From Piscicola geometra (lineage: Eukaryota > Annelida > Clitellata > Hirudinida > Piscicolidae): a stretch of DNA of 64,000 nucleotides. The DNA lies in NCBI GenBank assembly GCA_943735955.1, contig OX030961.1:565001-629000 (forward strand). Reading direction: 5' to 3'. Positions within the stretch are counted from its first letter, which is position 1; each line of letters opens with the position of its first letter. The translations under genes and the position numbers were made by a program. The notes under the pieces were generated by a model, which worked only from the letters and a program-made list of their open reading frames with translations, did no database searches and was not told the origin of the DNA. Of the stretch, positions 21,310 to 33,545 are shown piece after piece.

Positions 21310-22432
21310 CATCGTCTTCATCGTCTTTATCGTCTTCACCGTCTTCATCGTCTTCATCGTCTTCATCGTTTTCACCGTCTTCACCGTCTTCATCGTCTTC
21401 ATCGTCTTCACCGTCTTCACCGTCTTCACCGTCTTCACCGTCTTCATCGTCTTCACCGTCTTCATCGTCTTCATCGTCTTCACCGTCTTCATCGTCTTCA
21501 CCGTCTTCATCGTTCGTCTTCACCGTCTTCATCGTTTTCACCGTCTTCACCGTCTTCATCGTCTTCACCGTCTTCATCTTTCGTCTTCACCGTCTTCACC
21601 GTCTTCATCGTCTTTACCGTCTTCATCGTCTTCACCGTCTTCATCGTCTTCACCGTCTTCACCGTCTTCACCGTCTTCACCGTCTTCATCGTCTTCATCG
21701 TCTTCACCGTCTTCATCGTCTTCACCGTCTTCATCGTCTTCATCGTTCGTCTTCACCGTCTTCACCGTCTTCACCGTTTTCATCGTCTTCACCTTCTTCA
21801 TCGTCTTCATCGTTCGTCTTCACCGTCTTCACCGTCTTCACCGTCTTCATCGTCTTCACCGTCTTCATCGTCTTCACCGTTTTCATCGTCTTCATCGTCT
21901 TCACCGTCTTCATCGTCTTCATCGTTCGTCTTCACCGTCTTCACCGTCTTCATCGTCTTCACCGTCTTCATCGTCTTCATCGTCTTCGCCGTCTTCATCG
22001 TCTTCACCGTCTTCATCGTCTTCATCGTTCGTCTTCACCGTCTTCACCGTCTTCATCGTCTTCACCGTCTTCATCGTCTTCACCGTTTTCATCGTCTTCA
22101 TCGTCTTCACCGTCTTCATCGTCTTCATCGTTCGTCTTCACCGTCTTCACCGTCTTCATTGTCTTCACCGTCTTCATCGTCTTCACCGTCTTCATCGTCT
22201 TCACCGTCTTCATCGTCTTCACCGTCTTCACCGTCTTCACCGTCTTCTCCGTCTTCACCGTTCGTCTTCATCGTTCGTCTTCATCGTCTTCACCGTCTTC
22301 ACCGTCTTCATCGTCTTCATCGTCTTCACCGTCTTCATCGTCTTCATCGTCTTCATCGTCTTCATCGTCTTCATCGTCTTCATCGTCTTCACCGTCTTCA
22401 TCGTCTTCATCGTCTTCATCGTCTTCATCGTC
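21310..22432. repeat. 9-bp minisatellite array 6
   Basis: Begins CATCGTCTTTATCG. Contains CATCTTTCGTC (~21576), a base-changed 13-bp unit, and CTTCGCCGTC. It closes with a CAT-rich run after two 13-bp units set 13 bp apart (~22260-22275). Confidence 0.97.
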
Positions 22433-22496
22433 TTGCAACCATACTTCCCCCGGAATCAAAAATCTTTGGTTTCCCGGAGACTGCCCGCGGGGTCAT
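22433..22496 (-). pseudogene. Central 18S rRNA fragment, copy 6
   Basis: 64-bp form abutting array 6. Confidence 0.88.
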
Positions 22497-22839
22497 ATCT
22501 ACCCTTTTTCCTTAACTTAGGGGGGTGAATAAAGCAAAAAAAAATTTAATTACGATAAATAGACGATAAGATCGAAACGAGTTGTTAATACACTAATTGA
22601 GCGGTCATCGAGGGAGATAGGAGATGCGACGGCGGATGCCGTTGAAAAACTTGAAAGTCTTAGAAATTTAAGAGTAAATTTACAGATTATAATCGCGTTT
22701 CAATGGGACCCAAGCCGATTAAAGCATGTTTTCTCGCGCATTCGACCGGAGCGGCGAAAATCTCGGCCTAGCGTGGAATTTCATTGCCAGTGAAAAATTT
22801 TTAAAAATGAAGTTTTAAAAAAATCTTTCGTTCAATCAT
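22497..22839. repeat. Spacer module, unit 6
   Basis: Spacer with CACTAATTGAGC for CACTAAGTGAGC, and GCGGCGAAAATCTCGG for GCGGCGAGGATCTCGG. Confidence 0.9.
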
Positions 22840-22845
22840 GAGACA

Positions 22846-23104
22846 AATTTGCGCGCCTGCTGCCTTCCTTGGATGTGGTAGCCGTTTCTCATGCTCCCTC
22901 TCCGGAATCGAACCCTGATTCCCCGTTACCCGTTACAACCGTGGTAAGCATATCACATACCATCGAAAGTTGATAGGGCACACACTTGAAAGATCTGTCG
23001 CCGACGCTAGGTCGTGCGATCAGCCGTAATTTATTCAGAGTCACCAAATTTCCGAGCCGAATCTTTGAGACAAGCATATAACTACTGGCAGGATCAACCA
23101 AGTA
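22846..23104 (-). pseudogene. 18S rRNA 5' end, truncated, copy 12
   Basis: The 18S start is altered to plus-strand CCAAGTAA (minus TTACTTGG). CACCAAATTTCCG near the junction is one base shorter than in other copies. Confidence 0.92.
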
Positions 23105-23590
23105 ATACACGAGCAAGAAGACTAGCGTCGCTGGCCTAAAGTCGACGAGTCTTCTAGTCGCCTTCGATAGTCGTCGCCGCTCGTAAAAGCGGCTATATCG
23201 AAGATAATTTATCAGCTTCGAATCTCTGCTTTACCGAGATCGAGTGATGATGATAGGAGATCACGCGCTTATTGCCGCTAATAGACGTCCCCTTGAACGG
23301 TTAGCCTATCTTAAGCGAATAAGCAGCGCATCAGGCCAGTGGGGAATAACAAACGTTCAAGGTGCTTTTTGAGAAACTCGTTTCGAGCTCAAAATATTTG
23401 ATCGGTCAGTCTTTTTATAATCGTTTACAGATTATAATCGCGTTTCAATGGGACCCAAGCCGGTGAAGGCATGTTTTCTCGCGCATTCGACCGGAGCGGC
23501 GAGGATCTCGGCCTAGCGTGGAATTTCATTGCCAGTGAAAAATTTTTTTAAATGAAATTTTTAAAAAATCTTTCGTTCAATCATGAGACA

Positions 23591-23850
23591 AATTTGCGCG
23601 CCTGCTGCCTTCCTTGGATGTGGTAGCCGTTTCTCATGCTCCCTCTCCGGAATCGAACCCTGATTCCCCGTTACCCGTTACAACCGTGGTAAGCATATCA
23701 CATACCATCGAAAGTTGATAGGGCACACACTTGAAAGATCTGTCGCCGACGCTAGGTCGTGCGATCAGCCGTAATTTATTCAGAGTCACCAAAATTTACG
23801 AGCCGAATCTTTGAGACAAGCATATAACTACTGGCAGGATCAACCAGGTA
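23591..23850 (-). pseudogene. 18S rRNA 5' end, truncated, copy 13
   Basis: Consensus copy with the intact CCAGGTA start. Confidence 0.92.
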
Positions 23851-24329
23851 ATACACGAGCAAGAAGACTAGCGTCGCTGGCCTAAAGTCGACGAGTCTTC
23901 TAGTCGCCTTCGATAGTCGTCGCCGCTCGTAAAAGCGGCTATATCGAAGATAATTTATCAGCTTCGAATCTCTGCTTTACCGAGATCGAGTGATGATGAT
24001 AGGAGATCACGCACTTATTGCCGCTAATAGACGTCCCCTTGAACGGTTAGTCTATCTTAAGCGAATAAGCAGCGCATCAGGCCAGTGGGGAATAACAAAC
24101 GTTCAAGGTGCTTTTTGAGAAACTCGTTTCGAGCTCAAAATATTTGATCGGTCAGTCTTTTTATAATCGTTTACAGATTATAATCGCGTTTCAATGGGAC
24201 CCAAGCCGGTGAAGGCATGTTTTCTCGTGCATTCGACCGGAGCGGCGAGGATCTCGGCCTAGCGTGGAATTTCATTGCCGGTGAAAAAATTTTTAAATAA
24301 AAATTTGAAAAAATCTTTCGTTCAATCAT

Positions 24330-24546
24330 GAGACAAATCTCAAAATAAGTTCATTTGACAAGAGTTGCCATTTGAAACTTTATTATCTTGAGTTTCGAAG
24401 CATGCCTATACCTATAGAATATACAAGAGTTAACTAGCGTGAGACATCGAGTTTCAATTTTTGTGAAACGAAAATAAGGCCGTATAAGAGACGATAAGAT
24501 TGAAACAATTTTATTTTAACTGCTGTCTATATCAACCAACACCTTT
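24330..24546. repeat. Leader module, unit 7
   Basis: Standard majority-form leader. Preceded by AAATTTGAAAAAATC. Confidence 0.93.
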
Positions 24547-26382
24547 CATCGTCTTCATCGTCTTCACCGTCTTCATCGTCTTCATCGTCTTCATCGACTT
24601 CATCGACTTCACCGTCTTCACCGTCTTCATCGTCTTCATCGTCTTCACCGTCTTCACCGTCTTCACCGTCTTCACCGTCTTCACCGTCTTCATCGTCTTC
24701 ACCGTCTTCATCGTCTTCATCGTCATCACCGTCTTCATCGTCTTCACCGTCTTCATCGTCTTCATCGTTCGTCTTCACCGTCTTCACCGTCTTCATCGTC
24801 TTCAACGTCTTCGCCGTCTTCATCGTCTTCACCGTCTTCATCGTTCGTCTTCACCGTCTTCACCGTCTTCATCGTCTTTACCGTCTTCATCGTCTTCACC
24901 GTCTTCATCGTCTTCACCGTCTTCACCGTCTTCACCGTCTTCATCGTCTTCACCGTCTTCATCGTCTTCACCGTCTTCATCGTCTTCCTCGTTCGTCTTC
25001 ACCGTCTTCACCGTCTTCATCGTCTTCACCGTCTTCATCGTCTTCATCGTCTTCGCCGTCTTCATCGTCTTCACCGTCTTCATCGTCTTCATCGTTCGTC
25101 TTCACCGTCTTCACCGTCTTCATCGTCTTCACCGTCTTCATCGTCTTCACCGTTTTCATCGTCTTCATCGTCTTCACCGTCTTCATCGTCTTCATCGTTC
25201 GTCTTCACCGTCTTCACCGTCTTCATTGTCTTCACCGTCTTCATCGTCTTCACCGTCTTCATCGTCTTCACCGTCTTCATCGTCTTCACCGTCTTCACCG
25301 TCTTCTCCGTCTTCACCGTTCGTTTTCATCGTTCGTCTTCATCGTCTTCATCGTCTTCACCGTCTTCATCGTCTTCATCGTCTTCATCGTCTTCATCGTC
25401 TTCACCGTCTTCACCGTCTTCATCGTCTTCATCGTCTTCATCGTCTTCACCGTCTTCACCGTCTTCACCGTCTTCATCGTCTTCACCGTCTTCATCGTCT
25501 TCATCGTCTTCACCGTCTTCACCGTCTTCATCGTCTTCACCGTCTTCGTCGTCTTCATCGTTCGTCTTCACAGTCTTCACCGTCTTCATCGTCTTCACCG
25601 TCTTCATCGTCTTAACCGTCTTCATCGTCTTCATCGTTCGTCTTCACCGTCTTCATCGTCTTCACCGTCTTCATCGTCTTCACCGTCTTCATCGTCTTCA
25701 CCGTCTTCATCGTCTTCATCGTTCGTCTTCACCGTCTTCACCGTCTTCATCGTCTTCACCGTCTTCATCGTCTTCACCGTTTTCATCGTATTCATCGTCT
25801 TCACCGTCTTCATCGTCATCATCGTTCGTCTTCACCGTCTTCACCGTCTTCATCGTCTTCACCGTCTTCATCGTCTTCACCGTCTTCATCGTCTTCATCG
25901 TCTTCACCGTCTTCATCGTCTTCACCGTCTTCATCGTCTTCATCGTTCCTCTTCACCGTCTTCACCGTCTTCATCGTCTTCACCGTCTTCATCGTCTTCA
26001 CCGTTTTCATCGTCTTCATCGTTTTCACCGTCTTCATCGTCTTCATCGTTCGTCTTCACCGTCTTCACCGTCTTCATCGTCTTCACCGTCTTCATCGTCT
26101 TCACCGTCTTCATCGTCTTCACCGTCTTCATGGTCTTCACCGTCTTCACCGTCTTCACCGTCTTCACCGTCTTCACCGTCTTCTCCGTCTTCATCGTTCG
26201 TCATCATCGTCTTCACCGTCTTCACCGTCTTCATCGTCTTCACCGTCTTCATCGTCTTCACCGTCTTCATCGTTTTCATCGTCTTCTTCGTCTTCATCGT
26301 CTTCATCGTCTTCATCGTCTTCATCGTCTTCATCGTCTTCACCGTCTTCATCGTCTTCATCGTCTTCATCGTCTTCATCGTC
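24547..26382. repeat. 9-bp minisatellite array 7
   Basis: Unique CATCGACTTCATCGACTTC near its left end and CATCGTTCCTCTTC at ~25943. Right end shows the array 3/4 marks (TTCATGGTCTTC ~26129, CGTTCGTCATCATCG, CTTCTTCGTC). Its 25.6-26.38 kb part is an expanded version of array 3. Confidence 0.97.
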
Positions 26383-26446
26383 TTGCAACCATACTTCCCC
26401 CGGAATCAAAAATCTTTGGTTTCCCGAAGACTGCCCGCGGGGTCAT
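26383..26446 (-). pseudogene. Central 18S rRNA fragment, copy 7
   Basis: 64-bp form with a private CCCGAAGACTG for CCCGGAGACTG. Confidence 0.87.
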
Positions 26447-26789
26447 ATCTACCCTTTTTCCTTAACTAAGGGGGGTGAATAAAGCAAAAAAAAATTTAAT
26501 TACGATAAATAGACGATAAGATCGAAACGAGTTGTTAATACACTAAGTGAGCGGTCATCAAGGGAGATAGGAGATGCGACGGCGGATGCCGTTGAAAAAC
26601 TTGAAAGTCTTAGAAAATTAAGAGTAAATTTACAGATTATAATCGCGTTTCAATGGGACCCAAGCCGATTAAAGCATGTTTTCTCGCGCATTCGACCGGA
26701 GCGGCGAGGATCTCGGCCTAGCGTGGAATTTCATTGCCAGTGAAAAAATTTTAAAAATGAAGTTTTTAAAAAATCTTTCGTTCAATCAT
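26447..26789. repeat. Spacer module, unit 7
   Basis: Spacer with the intact CCTTAACTAAGG palindrome and CATCAAGGG, shared with unit 3. Confidence 0.9.
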
Positions 26790-27534
26790 GAGACAAATTT
26801 GAACGCCTGCTGCCTTCCTTGGATGTGGTAGCCGTTTCTCATGCTCCCTCTCCGGAATCGAACCCTGATTCCCCGTTACCCGTTACAACCGTGGTAAGCA
26901 TATCACATACCATCGAAAGTTGATAGGGCACACACTTGAAAGATCTGTCGCCGACGCTAGGTCGTGCGATCAGCCGTAATTTATTCAGAGTCACCAAAAT
27001 TTACGAGCCAAATCTTTGAGACAAGCATATAACTACTGGCAGGATCAACCAGGTAATACACGAGCAAGAAGACTAGCGTCGCTGGCCTAAAGTCGACGAG
27101 TCTTCTAGTCGCCTTCGATAGTCATCGCTGCTCGTAAAAGCGGCTATATCGAAGATAATTTATCAGCTTCGAATCTCTGCTTTACCGAGATCGAGTGATG
27201 ATGATAGGAGATCACGCGCTTATTGCCGCTAATAGACGTCCCCTTGAACGGTTAGCCAATCTTAAGCGAATAAGCAGCGCATCAGGCCAGTGGGGAATAA
27301 CAAACGTTCAAGGTGCTTTTTGAGAAACTCGTTTCAAGCTCAAAATATTTGATCTGTCAGTCTTTTTATAATCGTTTACAGATTATAATCGCGTTTCAAT
27401 GGGACCCAAGCCGGTGAAGGCATGTTTTCTCGCGCATTCGACCGGAGCGGCGAGGATCTCGGCCTAGCGTGGAATTTCATTGCCGGTGAAAAATTTTTAA
27501 AATAAAAATTTTAAAAAATCTTTCGTTCAATCAT
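26790..27534 (-). repeat. 746-bp monomer, unit 7 (single)
   Basis: The most diverged ETS-like segment: GTCATCGCTGCTCG damages the GCCGCT hairpin arm, GTTTCAAGCTC breaks the compound palindrome, and GATCTGTCAG and GTTAGCCAATC are private. Terminal CCGGTG mark present. Confidence 0.92.
26796..27055 (-). pseudogene. 18S rRNA 5' end, truncated, copy 14
   Basis: Has TTTGAACGCCTGC for TTTGCGCGCCTGC at the right breakpoint, and GAGCCAAAT as in copy 1. Confidence 0.92.
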
Positions 27535-27751
27535 GAGACAAATCTCAAAATAAGTTCATTTGACAAGAGTTGCCATTTGAAACTTTATTATCTTGAGTTT
27601 CGAAGCATGCCTATACCTATAGAATATACAAGAGTTAACTAGCGTGAGACATCGAGTTTCATTTTTTGTGAAACGAAAATAAGGCCGTATAAGAGACGAT
27701 AAGATTGAAACAATTTTATTTTAACTGCTGTCTATATCAACCAACACCTTT
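27535..27751. repeat. Leader module, unit 8
   Basis: Standard leader with GAGTTTCATTTTTTGTG for GAGTTTCAATTTTTGTG. Confidence 0.93.
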
Positions 27752-30369
27752 CATCGTCTTCATCGTCTTCATCGTCTTCACCGTCTTCATCGTTTTCATC
27801 GTCTTCATCGTCTTCACCGTCTTCACCGTCTTCACCGTCTTCACCGTCTTCATCGTCTTCATCGTCTTCACCGTCTTCACCGTCTTCACCGTCTTCATCG
27901 TCTTCATCGTCTTCACCGTCTTCATCGTCTTCACCGTTTTCATCGTCTTCATCGTTCGTCTTCACCGTCTTCACCGTCTTCATCGTCTTCACCGTCTTCA
28001 TCGTCTTCTCCGTCTTCATCGTCTTCACCGTCTTCATCGTCTTCATCGTTCGTCTTCACCGTCTTCATTGTCTTCACCGTCTTCATCGTCTTCACCGTCT
28101 TCATCGTCTTCACCGTCTTCACCGTCTTCATCGTCTTCACCGTCTTCATCGTCTTCACCGTTTTCATCGTCTTCATCGTCTTCATCGTCTTCATCGTCTT
28201 CATCGTCTTCATCGTTCGTCTTCACCGTCTTCACCGTCTTCACCGTCTTCACCGTCTTCATCGTCTTCACCGTCTTCATCGTCTTCACCGTCTTCACCGT
28301 CTTCATCGTCTTCACCGTCTTCACCGTCTTCACCGTCTTCACCGTCTTCACCGTCTTCACCGTCTTCACCGTCTTCATCGTCTTCATCGTCTTCATCGTC
28401 TTCATCGTCTTCATCGTTCGTCTTCACCTTCTTCACCGTCTTCACCGTCTTCATCGTCTTCACCGTCTTCATCGTCTTCACCGTCTTCACCGTCTTCACC
28501 GTCTTCACCGTCTTCATCGTCTTCACCGTCTTCACCGTCTTCATCGTCTTCATCGTCTTCACCGTCTTCACCGTCTTCACCGTCTTGACCGTCTTCATCG
28601 TCTTCACCGTCTTCATCGTCTTCACCCTCTTCACCGTCTTCATCGTCTTCACCGTCTTCATCGTCTTCATCGTTCGTCTTCACCGTCTTCATCGTCTTCA
28701 CCGTCTTCATCGTCTTCACCGTCTTCACCGTCTTCACCGTCTTCATCGTCTTCACCGTCTTCACCGTCTTCATCGTCTTCATCGTCTTCACCGTCTTCAC
28801 CGTCTTCACCGTCTTCACCGTCTTCATCGTCTTCATCGTCTTCACCGTCTTCATCGTCTTCACCGTTTTCATCGTCTTCATCGTTCGTCTTCACCGTCTT
28901 CACCGTCTTCATCGTCTTCACCGTCTTCATCGTCTTCTCCGTCTTCATCGTCTTCACCGTCTTCATCGTCTTCATCGTTCGTCTTCACCGTCTTCATTGT
29001 CTTCACCGTCTTCATCGTCTTCACCGTCTTCATCGTCTTCACCGTCTTCACCGTCTTCATCGTCCTCACCGTCTTCATCGTCTTCATCCTCTTCACCGTC
29101 TTCATCGTCTTCACCGTCTTCATCGTCTTCATCGTCTTCATCGTTCGTCTTCACCGTCTTCACCGTCTTCACCGTCTTCACCGTCTTCATCGTCTTCACC
29201 GTCTTCATCGTCTTCACCGTCTTCATCGTCTTCATCGTTCGTCTTCACCGTCTTCACCGTCTTCATCGTCTTCACCGTCTTCACTGTTTTCATCGTCTTC
29301 ATCGTCTTCACCGTCTTCATCGTTCGTCTTCACCGTCTTCACCGTCATCACCGTCTTCATCGTCTTCACCGTCTTCATCGTCTTCACCGTCTTCATCGTC
29401 TTCACCGTCTTCACCGTCTTCACCGTCTTCACCGTCTTCACCGTCTTCACCGTCTTCTCCGTCTTCATCGTTCGTCTTCATCGTCTTCACCGTCTTCACC
29501 GTCTTCATCGTCTTCATCGTCTTCATCGTCTTCACCGTCTTCATCGTCTTCATCGTCTTCATCGTCTTCATCGTCTTCATCGTCTTCATCGTCTTCATCG
29601 TCTTCACCGTCTTCATCGTCTTCACCGTCTTCACCGTCTTCACCGTCTTCATCGTCTTCACCGTCTTCACCGTCTTCATCGTCTTCATCGTCTTCACCGT
29701 CTTCACCGTCTTCACCGTCTTCACCGTCTTCATCGTCTTCACCGTCTTCATCGTCTTCATCGTCTTCACCGTCTTCATCGTCTTCATCGTCTTCATCGTC
29801 TTCATCGTTCGTCTTCACCGTCTTCAATGTCTTCAATGTCTTCACCGTCTTCACCGTCTTCACCGTCTTCACCGTCTTCATCGTCTTCACCGTCTTCATC
29901 GTCTTCATCGTTCGTCATCACCGTCTTCATCGTCTTCACCGCCTTCATCGTCTTCACCGTCTTCATCGTCTTCATCGTTCGTCTTCACCGTCTTCACCGT
30001 CTTCATCGTTTTCACCGTCTTCATCGTCTTCACCGTTTTCATCGTCTTCATCGTCTTCATCGTCTTCACCGTCTTCATCGTCTTCATCGTTCGTCCTCAC
30101 CGTCTTCACCGTCTTCATCGTCTTCACCGTCTTCATCGTCTTCACCGTCTTCACCATCTTCACCGTCTTCACCGTCTTCACCGTCTTCACCGTCTTCTCC
30201 GTCTTCTCCGTCTTCATCGTTCGTCTTCATCGTCTTCACCGTCTTCACCGTCTTCACCGTCTTCATCGTCTTCACCGTCTTCATCGTCTTCATCGTCTTC
30301 ATCGTCTTCATCGTCTTCATCGTCTTCATCGTCTTCACCGTCTTCATCGTCTTCATCGTCTTCATCGTC
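27752..30369. repeat. 9-bp minisatellite array 8
   Basis: A shortened relative of array 5. The rare marks CACCTTCTTCACC (~28427), CATCCTCTTC (~29087), TTCAATGTC (~29822, here doubled) and CGTTCGTCATCACC (~29910) come in the same order as at ~18609, ~18793, ~19430 and ~19508. Unusual bases include CGTCTTGACC, CACCCTCTTC and CACCGCCTTCATC. Confidence 0.97.
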
Positions 30370-30433
30370 TTGCAACCATACTTCCCCCGGAATCAAAAAT
30401 CTTTGGTTTCCCGGAGACTGCCCGCGGGGTCAT
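30370..30433 (-). pseudogene. Central 18S rRNA fragment, copy 8
   Basis: 64-bp form abutting array 8. Confidence 0.88.
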
Positions 30434-30776
30434 ATCTACCCTTTTTCCTTAACTAAGGGGGGGGAATAAAGCAAAAAAAAATTTAATTACGATAAATAGA
30501 CGATAAGATCGAAACGAGTTGTTAATACACTAAGTGAGCGGTCATCGAGGGAGATAGGAGATGCGACGGCGGATGCCGTTGAAAAACTTGAAAGTCTTAG
30601 AAATTTAAGAGTAAATTTACAGATTATAATCGCGTTTCAATGGGACCCAAGCCGATTAAAGCATGTTTTCTCGCGCATTCGACCGGAGCGGCGAGGATCT
30701 CGGCCTAGCGTGGAATTTCATTGCCAGTGAAAATTTTTTTAAAATGAAGTTTTTAAAAAATCTTTCGTTCAATCAT
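30434..30776. repeat. Spacer module, unit 8
   Basis: Spacer with the CCTTAACTAAGG palindrome followed by G8 (GGGGGGGGAATAAAG), one T-to-G change from the usual GGGGGGTGAATAAAG. Confidence 0.9.
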
Positions 30777-30782
30777 GAGACA

Positions 30783-31042
30783 AATTTGCGCGCCTGCTGC
30801 CTTCCTTGGATGTGGTAGCCGTTTCTCATGCTCCCTCTCCGGAATCGAACCCTGATTCCCCGTTACCCGTTACAACCGTGGTAAGCATATCACATACCAT
30901 CGAAAGTTGATAGGGCACACACTTGAAAGATCTGTCGCCGACGCTAGGTCGTGCGATCAGCCGTAATTTATTCAGAGTCACCAAATTTTACGAGCCGAAT
31001 CTTTGAGACAAGCATATAACTACTGGCAGGATCAACCAGGTA
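30783..31042 (-). pseudogene. 18S rRNA 5' end, truncated, copy 15
   Basis: Consensus copy apart from CACCAAATTTTACG near the deletion junction. Confidence 0.92.
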
Positions 31043-31528
31043 ATACACGAGCAAGAAGACTAGCGTCGCTGGCCTAAAGTCGACGAGTCTTCTAGTCGCC
31101 TTCGATAGTCGTCGCCGCTCGTAAAAGCGGCTATATCGAAGATAATTTATCAGCTTCGAATCTCTGCTTTACCGAGATCGAGTGATGATGATAGGAGATC
31201 ACGCGCTTATTGCCGCTAATAGACGTCCCCTTGAACGGTTAGCCTATCTTAAGCGAATAAGCAGCGCATCAGGCCAGTGGGGAATAACAAACGTTCAAGG
31301 TGCTTTTTGAGAAACTCGTTTCGAGCTCAAAATATTTGATCGGTCAGTCTTTTTATAATCGTTTACAGATTATAATCGCGTTTCAATGGGACCCAAGCCG
31401 GTGAAGGCATGTTTTCTCGCGCATTCGACCGGAGCGGCGAGGATCTCGGCCTAGCGTGGAATTTCATTGCCAGTGAAAAAAATTTTTAAATGAAATTTTT
31501 TAAAAATCTTTCGTTCAATCATGAGACA

Positions 31529-31788
31529 AATTTGCGCGCCTGCTGCCTTCCTTGGATGTGGTAGCCGTTTCTCATGCTCCCTCTCCGGAATCGAACCCTG
31601 ATTCCCCGTTACCCGTTACAACCGTGGTAAGCATATCACATACCATCGAAAGTTGATAGGGCACACACTTGAAAGATCTGTCGCCGACGCTAGGTCGTGC
31701 GATCAGCCGTAATTTATTCAGAGTCACCAAAATTTACGAGCCGAATCTTTGAGACAAGCATATAACTACTGGCAGGATCAACCAGGTA
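31529..31788 (-). pseudogene. 18S rRNA 5' end, truncated, copy 16
   Basis: Consensus copy; no private change noticed. Confidence 0.92.
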
Positions 31789-32267
31789 ATACACGAGCAA
31801 GAAGACTAGCGTCGCTGGCCTAAAGTCGACGAGTCTTCTAGTCGCCTTCGATAGTCGTCGCCGCTCGTAAAAGCGGCTATATCGAAGATAATTTATCAGC
31901 TTCGAATCTCTGCTTTACCGAGATCGAGTGATGATGATAGGAGATCACGCGCTTATTGCCGCTAATAGACGTCCCCTTGAACGGTTAGCCTATCTTAAGC
32001 GAATAAGCAGCGCATCAGGCCAGTGGGGAATAACAAACGTTCAAAGTGCTTTTTGAGAAACTCGTTTCGAGCTCAAAATATTTGATCGGTCAGTCTTTTT
32101 ATAATCGTTTACAGATTATAATCGCGTTTCAATGGGACCCAAGCCGGTGAAGGCATGTTTTCTCGTGCATTCGACCGGAGCGGCGAGGATCTCGGCCTAG
32201 CGTGGAATTTCATTGCCGGTGAAAAATTTTTAAAATAAAAATTTTAAAAAATCTTTCGTTCAATGAT

Positions 32268-32484
32268 GAGACAAATCTCAAAATAAGTTCATTTGACAAG
32301 AGTTGCCATTTGAAACTTTATTATCTTGAGTTTCGAAGCATGCCTATACCTATAGAATATACAAGAGTTAACTAGCGTGAGACATCGAGTTTCAATTTTT
32401 GTGAAACGAAAATAAGGCCGTATAAGAGACGATAAGATTGAAACAATTTTATTTTAACTGCTGTCTATATCAACCAACACCTTT
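32268..32484. repeat. Leader module, unit 9
   Basis: Majority-form leader; no private change noticed. Confidence 0.93.
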
Positions 32485-33132
32485 CATCGTCTTCATCGTC
32501 TTCATCGTCTTCACCGTCTTCATCGTCTTCATCGTCTTCATCGTCTTCATCGTCTTCACCGTCTTCACCGTCTTCATCGTCTTCATCGTCTTCACCGTCT
32601 TCACCGTCTTCACCGTCTTCACCGTCTTCATCGTCTTCACCGTCTTCATCGTCTTCATCGTCATCACCGTCTTCATCGTCTTCACCGTCTTCATCGTCTT
32701 CATCGTTCGTCTTCACCGTCTTCACCGTCTTCATCGTCTTCACCGTCTTTGCCGTCTTCATCGTCTTCACCGTCTTCATCGTTCGTCTTCACCGTCTTCA
32801 CCGTCTTCATCGTCTTTACCGTCTTCATCGTCTTCACCGTCTTCACCGTCTTCATCGTCTTCACCGTCTTCACCGTCTTCACCGTCTTCATCGTCTTCAC
32901 CGTCTTCATCGTCTTCACCGTCTTCATCGTCTTCATCGTTCGTCTTCACCGTCTTTACCGTCTTCATCGTCTTCACCGTCTTCATCGTCTTCATCGTCTT
33001 CGCCGTCTTCATCGTCTTCACCGTCTTCACCGTCTTCTCCGTCTTGACCGTTCGTCTTCATCGTTCGTCTTCATCGTCTTCACCGTCTTCACCGTCTTCA
33101 CTGTCTTCATCGTCTTCATCGTCTTCATCGTC
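32485..33132. repeat. 9-bp minisatellite array 9
   Basis: Short array. Its left ~450 bp follow the pattern of arrays 7, 10 and 12 (CGTCATCACC, CTTTGCCGTC, TCTTTACCG). Its right end (CTTCTCCGTCTTGACCGTTCG, then CGTTCGTCTTCATCG) copies the right end of array 5. It looks like a left end and a right end joined by loss of the middle. Confidence 0.97.
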
Positions 33133-33196
33133 TTGCAACCATACTTCCCCCGGAATCAAAAATCTTTGGTTTCCCGGAGACTGCCCGCGGGGTCAT
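33133..33196 (-). pseudogene. Central 18S rRNA fragment, copy 9
   Basis: 64-bp form abutting array 9; the last copy in the window. Confidence 0.88.
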
Positions 33197-33539
33197 ATCT
33201 ACCCTTTTTCCTTAACTTAGGGGGGTGAATAAAGCAAAAAAAAATTTAATTACGATAAATAGACGATAAGATCGAAACGAGTTGTTAATACACTAAGTGA
33301 GCGGTCATCGAGGGAGATAGGAGATGCGACGGCGGATGCCGTTGAAAAACTTGAAAGTCTTAGAAATTTAAGAGTAAATTTACAGATTATAATCGCGTTT
33401 CAATGGGACCCAAGCCGATTAAAGCATGTTTTCTCGCGCATTCGACCGGAGCGGCGAGGATCTCGGCCTAGCGTGGAATTTCATTGCCAGTGAAAATTTT
33501 TAAAAAATGAAGTTTTTAAAAAATCTTTCGTTCAATCAT
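33197..33539. repeat. Spacer module, unit 9
   Basis: Spacer with CCTTAACTTAGG and AGAAATTTAAGAGTAAATTT. Last copy; units 10 and 11 lack this module. Confidence 0.9.
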
Positions 33540-33545
33540 GAGACA

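Larger units (their letters stand above)
22840..24329 (-). repeat. 746-bp monomer array, unit 6 (2 copies)
   Basis: Copies start at 22840 (745 bp, one base short near the internal deletion) and 23585. The second has CACGCACTT, GTTAGTCTATC and TCTCGTGCATTC and ends with the terminal CCGGTG mark; TCTCGTGC recurs in the terminal monomer of unit 8. Confidence 0.92.
30777..32267 (-). repeat. 746-bp monomer array, unit 8 (2 copies)
   Basis: Copies start at 30777 and 31523. The second has TTCAAAGTGC for TTCAAGGTGC, TCTCGTGCATTC, the terminal CCGGTG mark and AATGATGAG just before the next leader. Confidence 0.92.
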
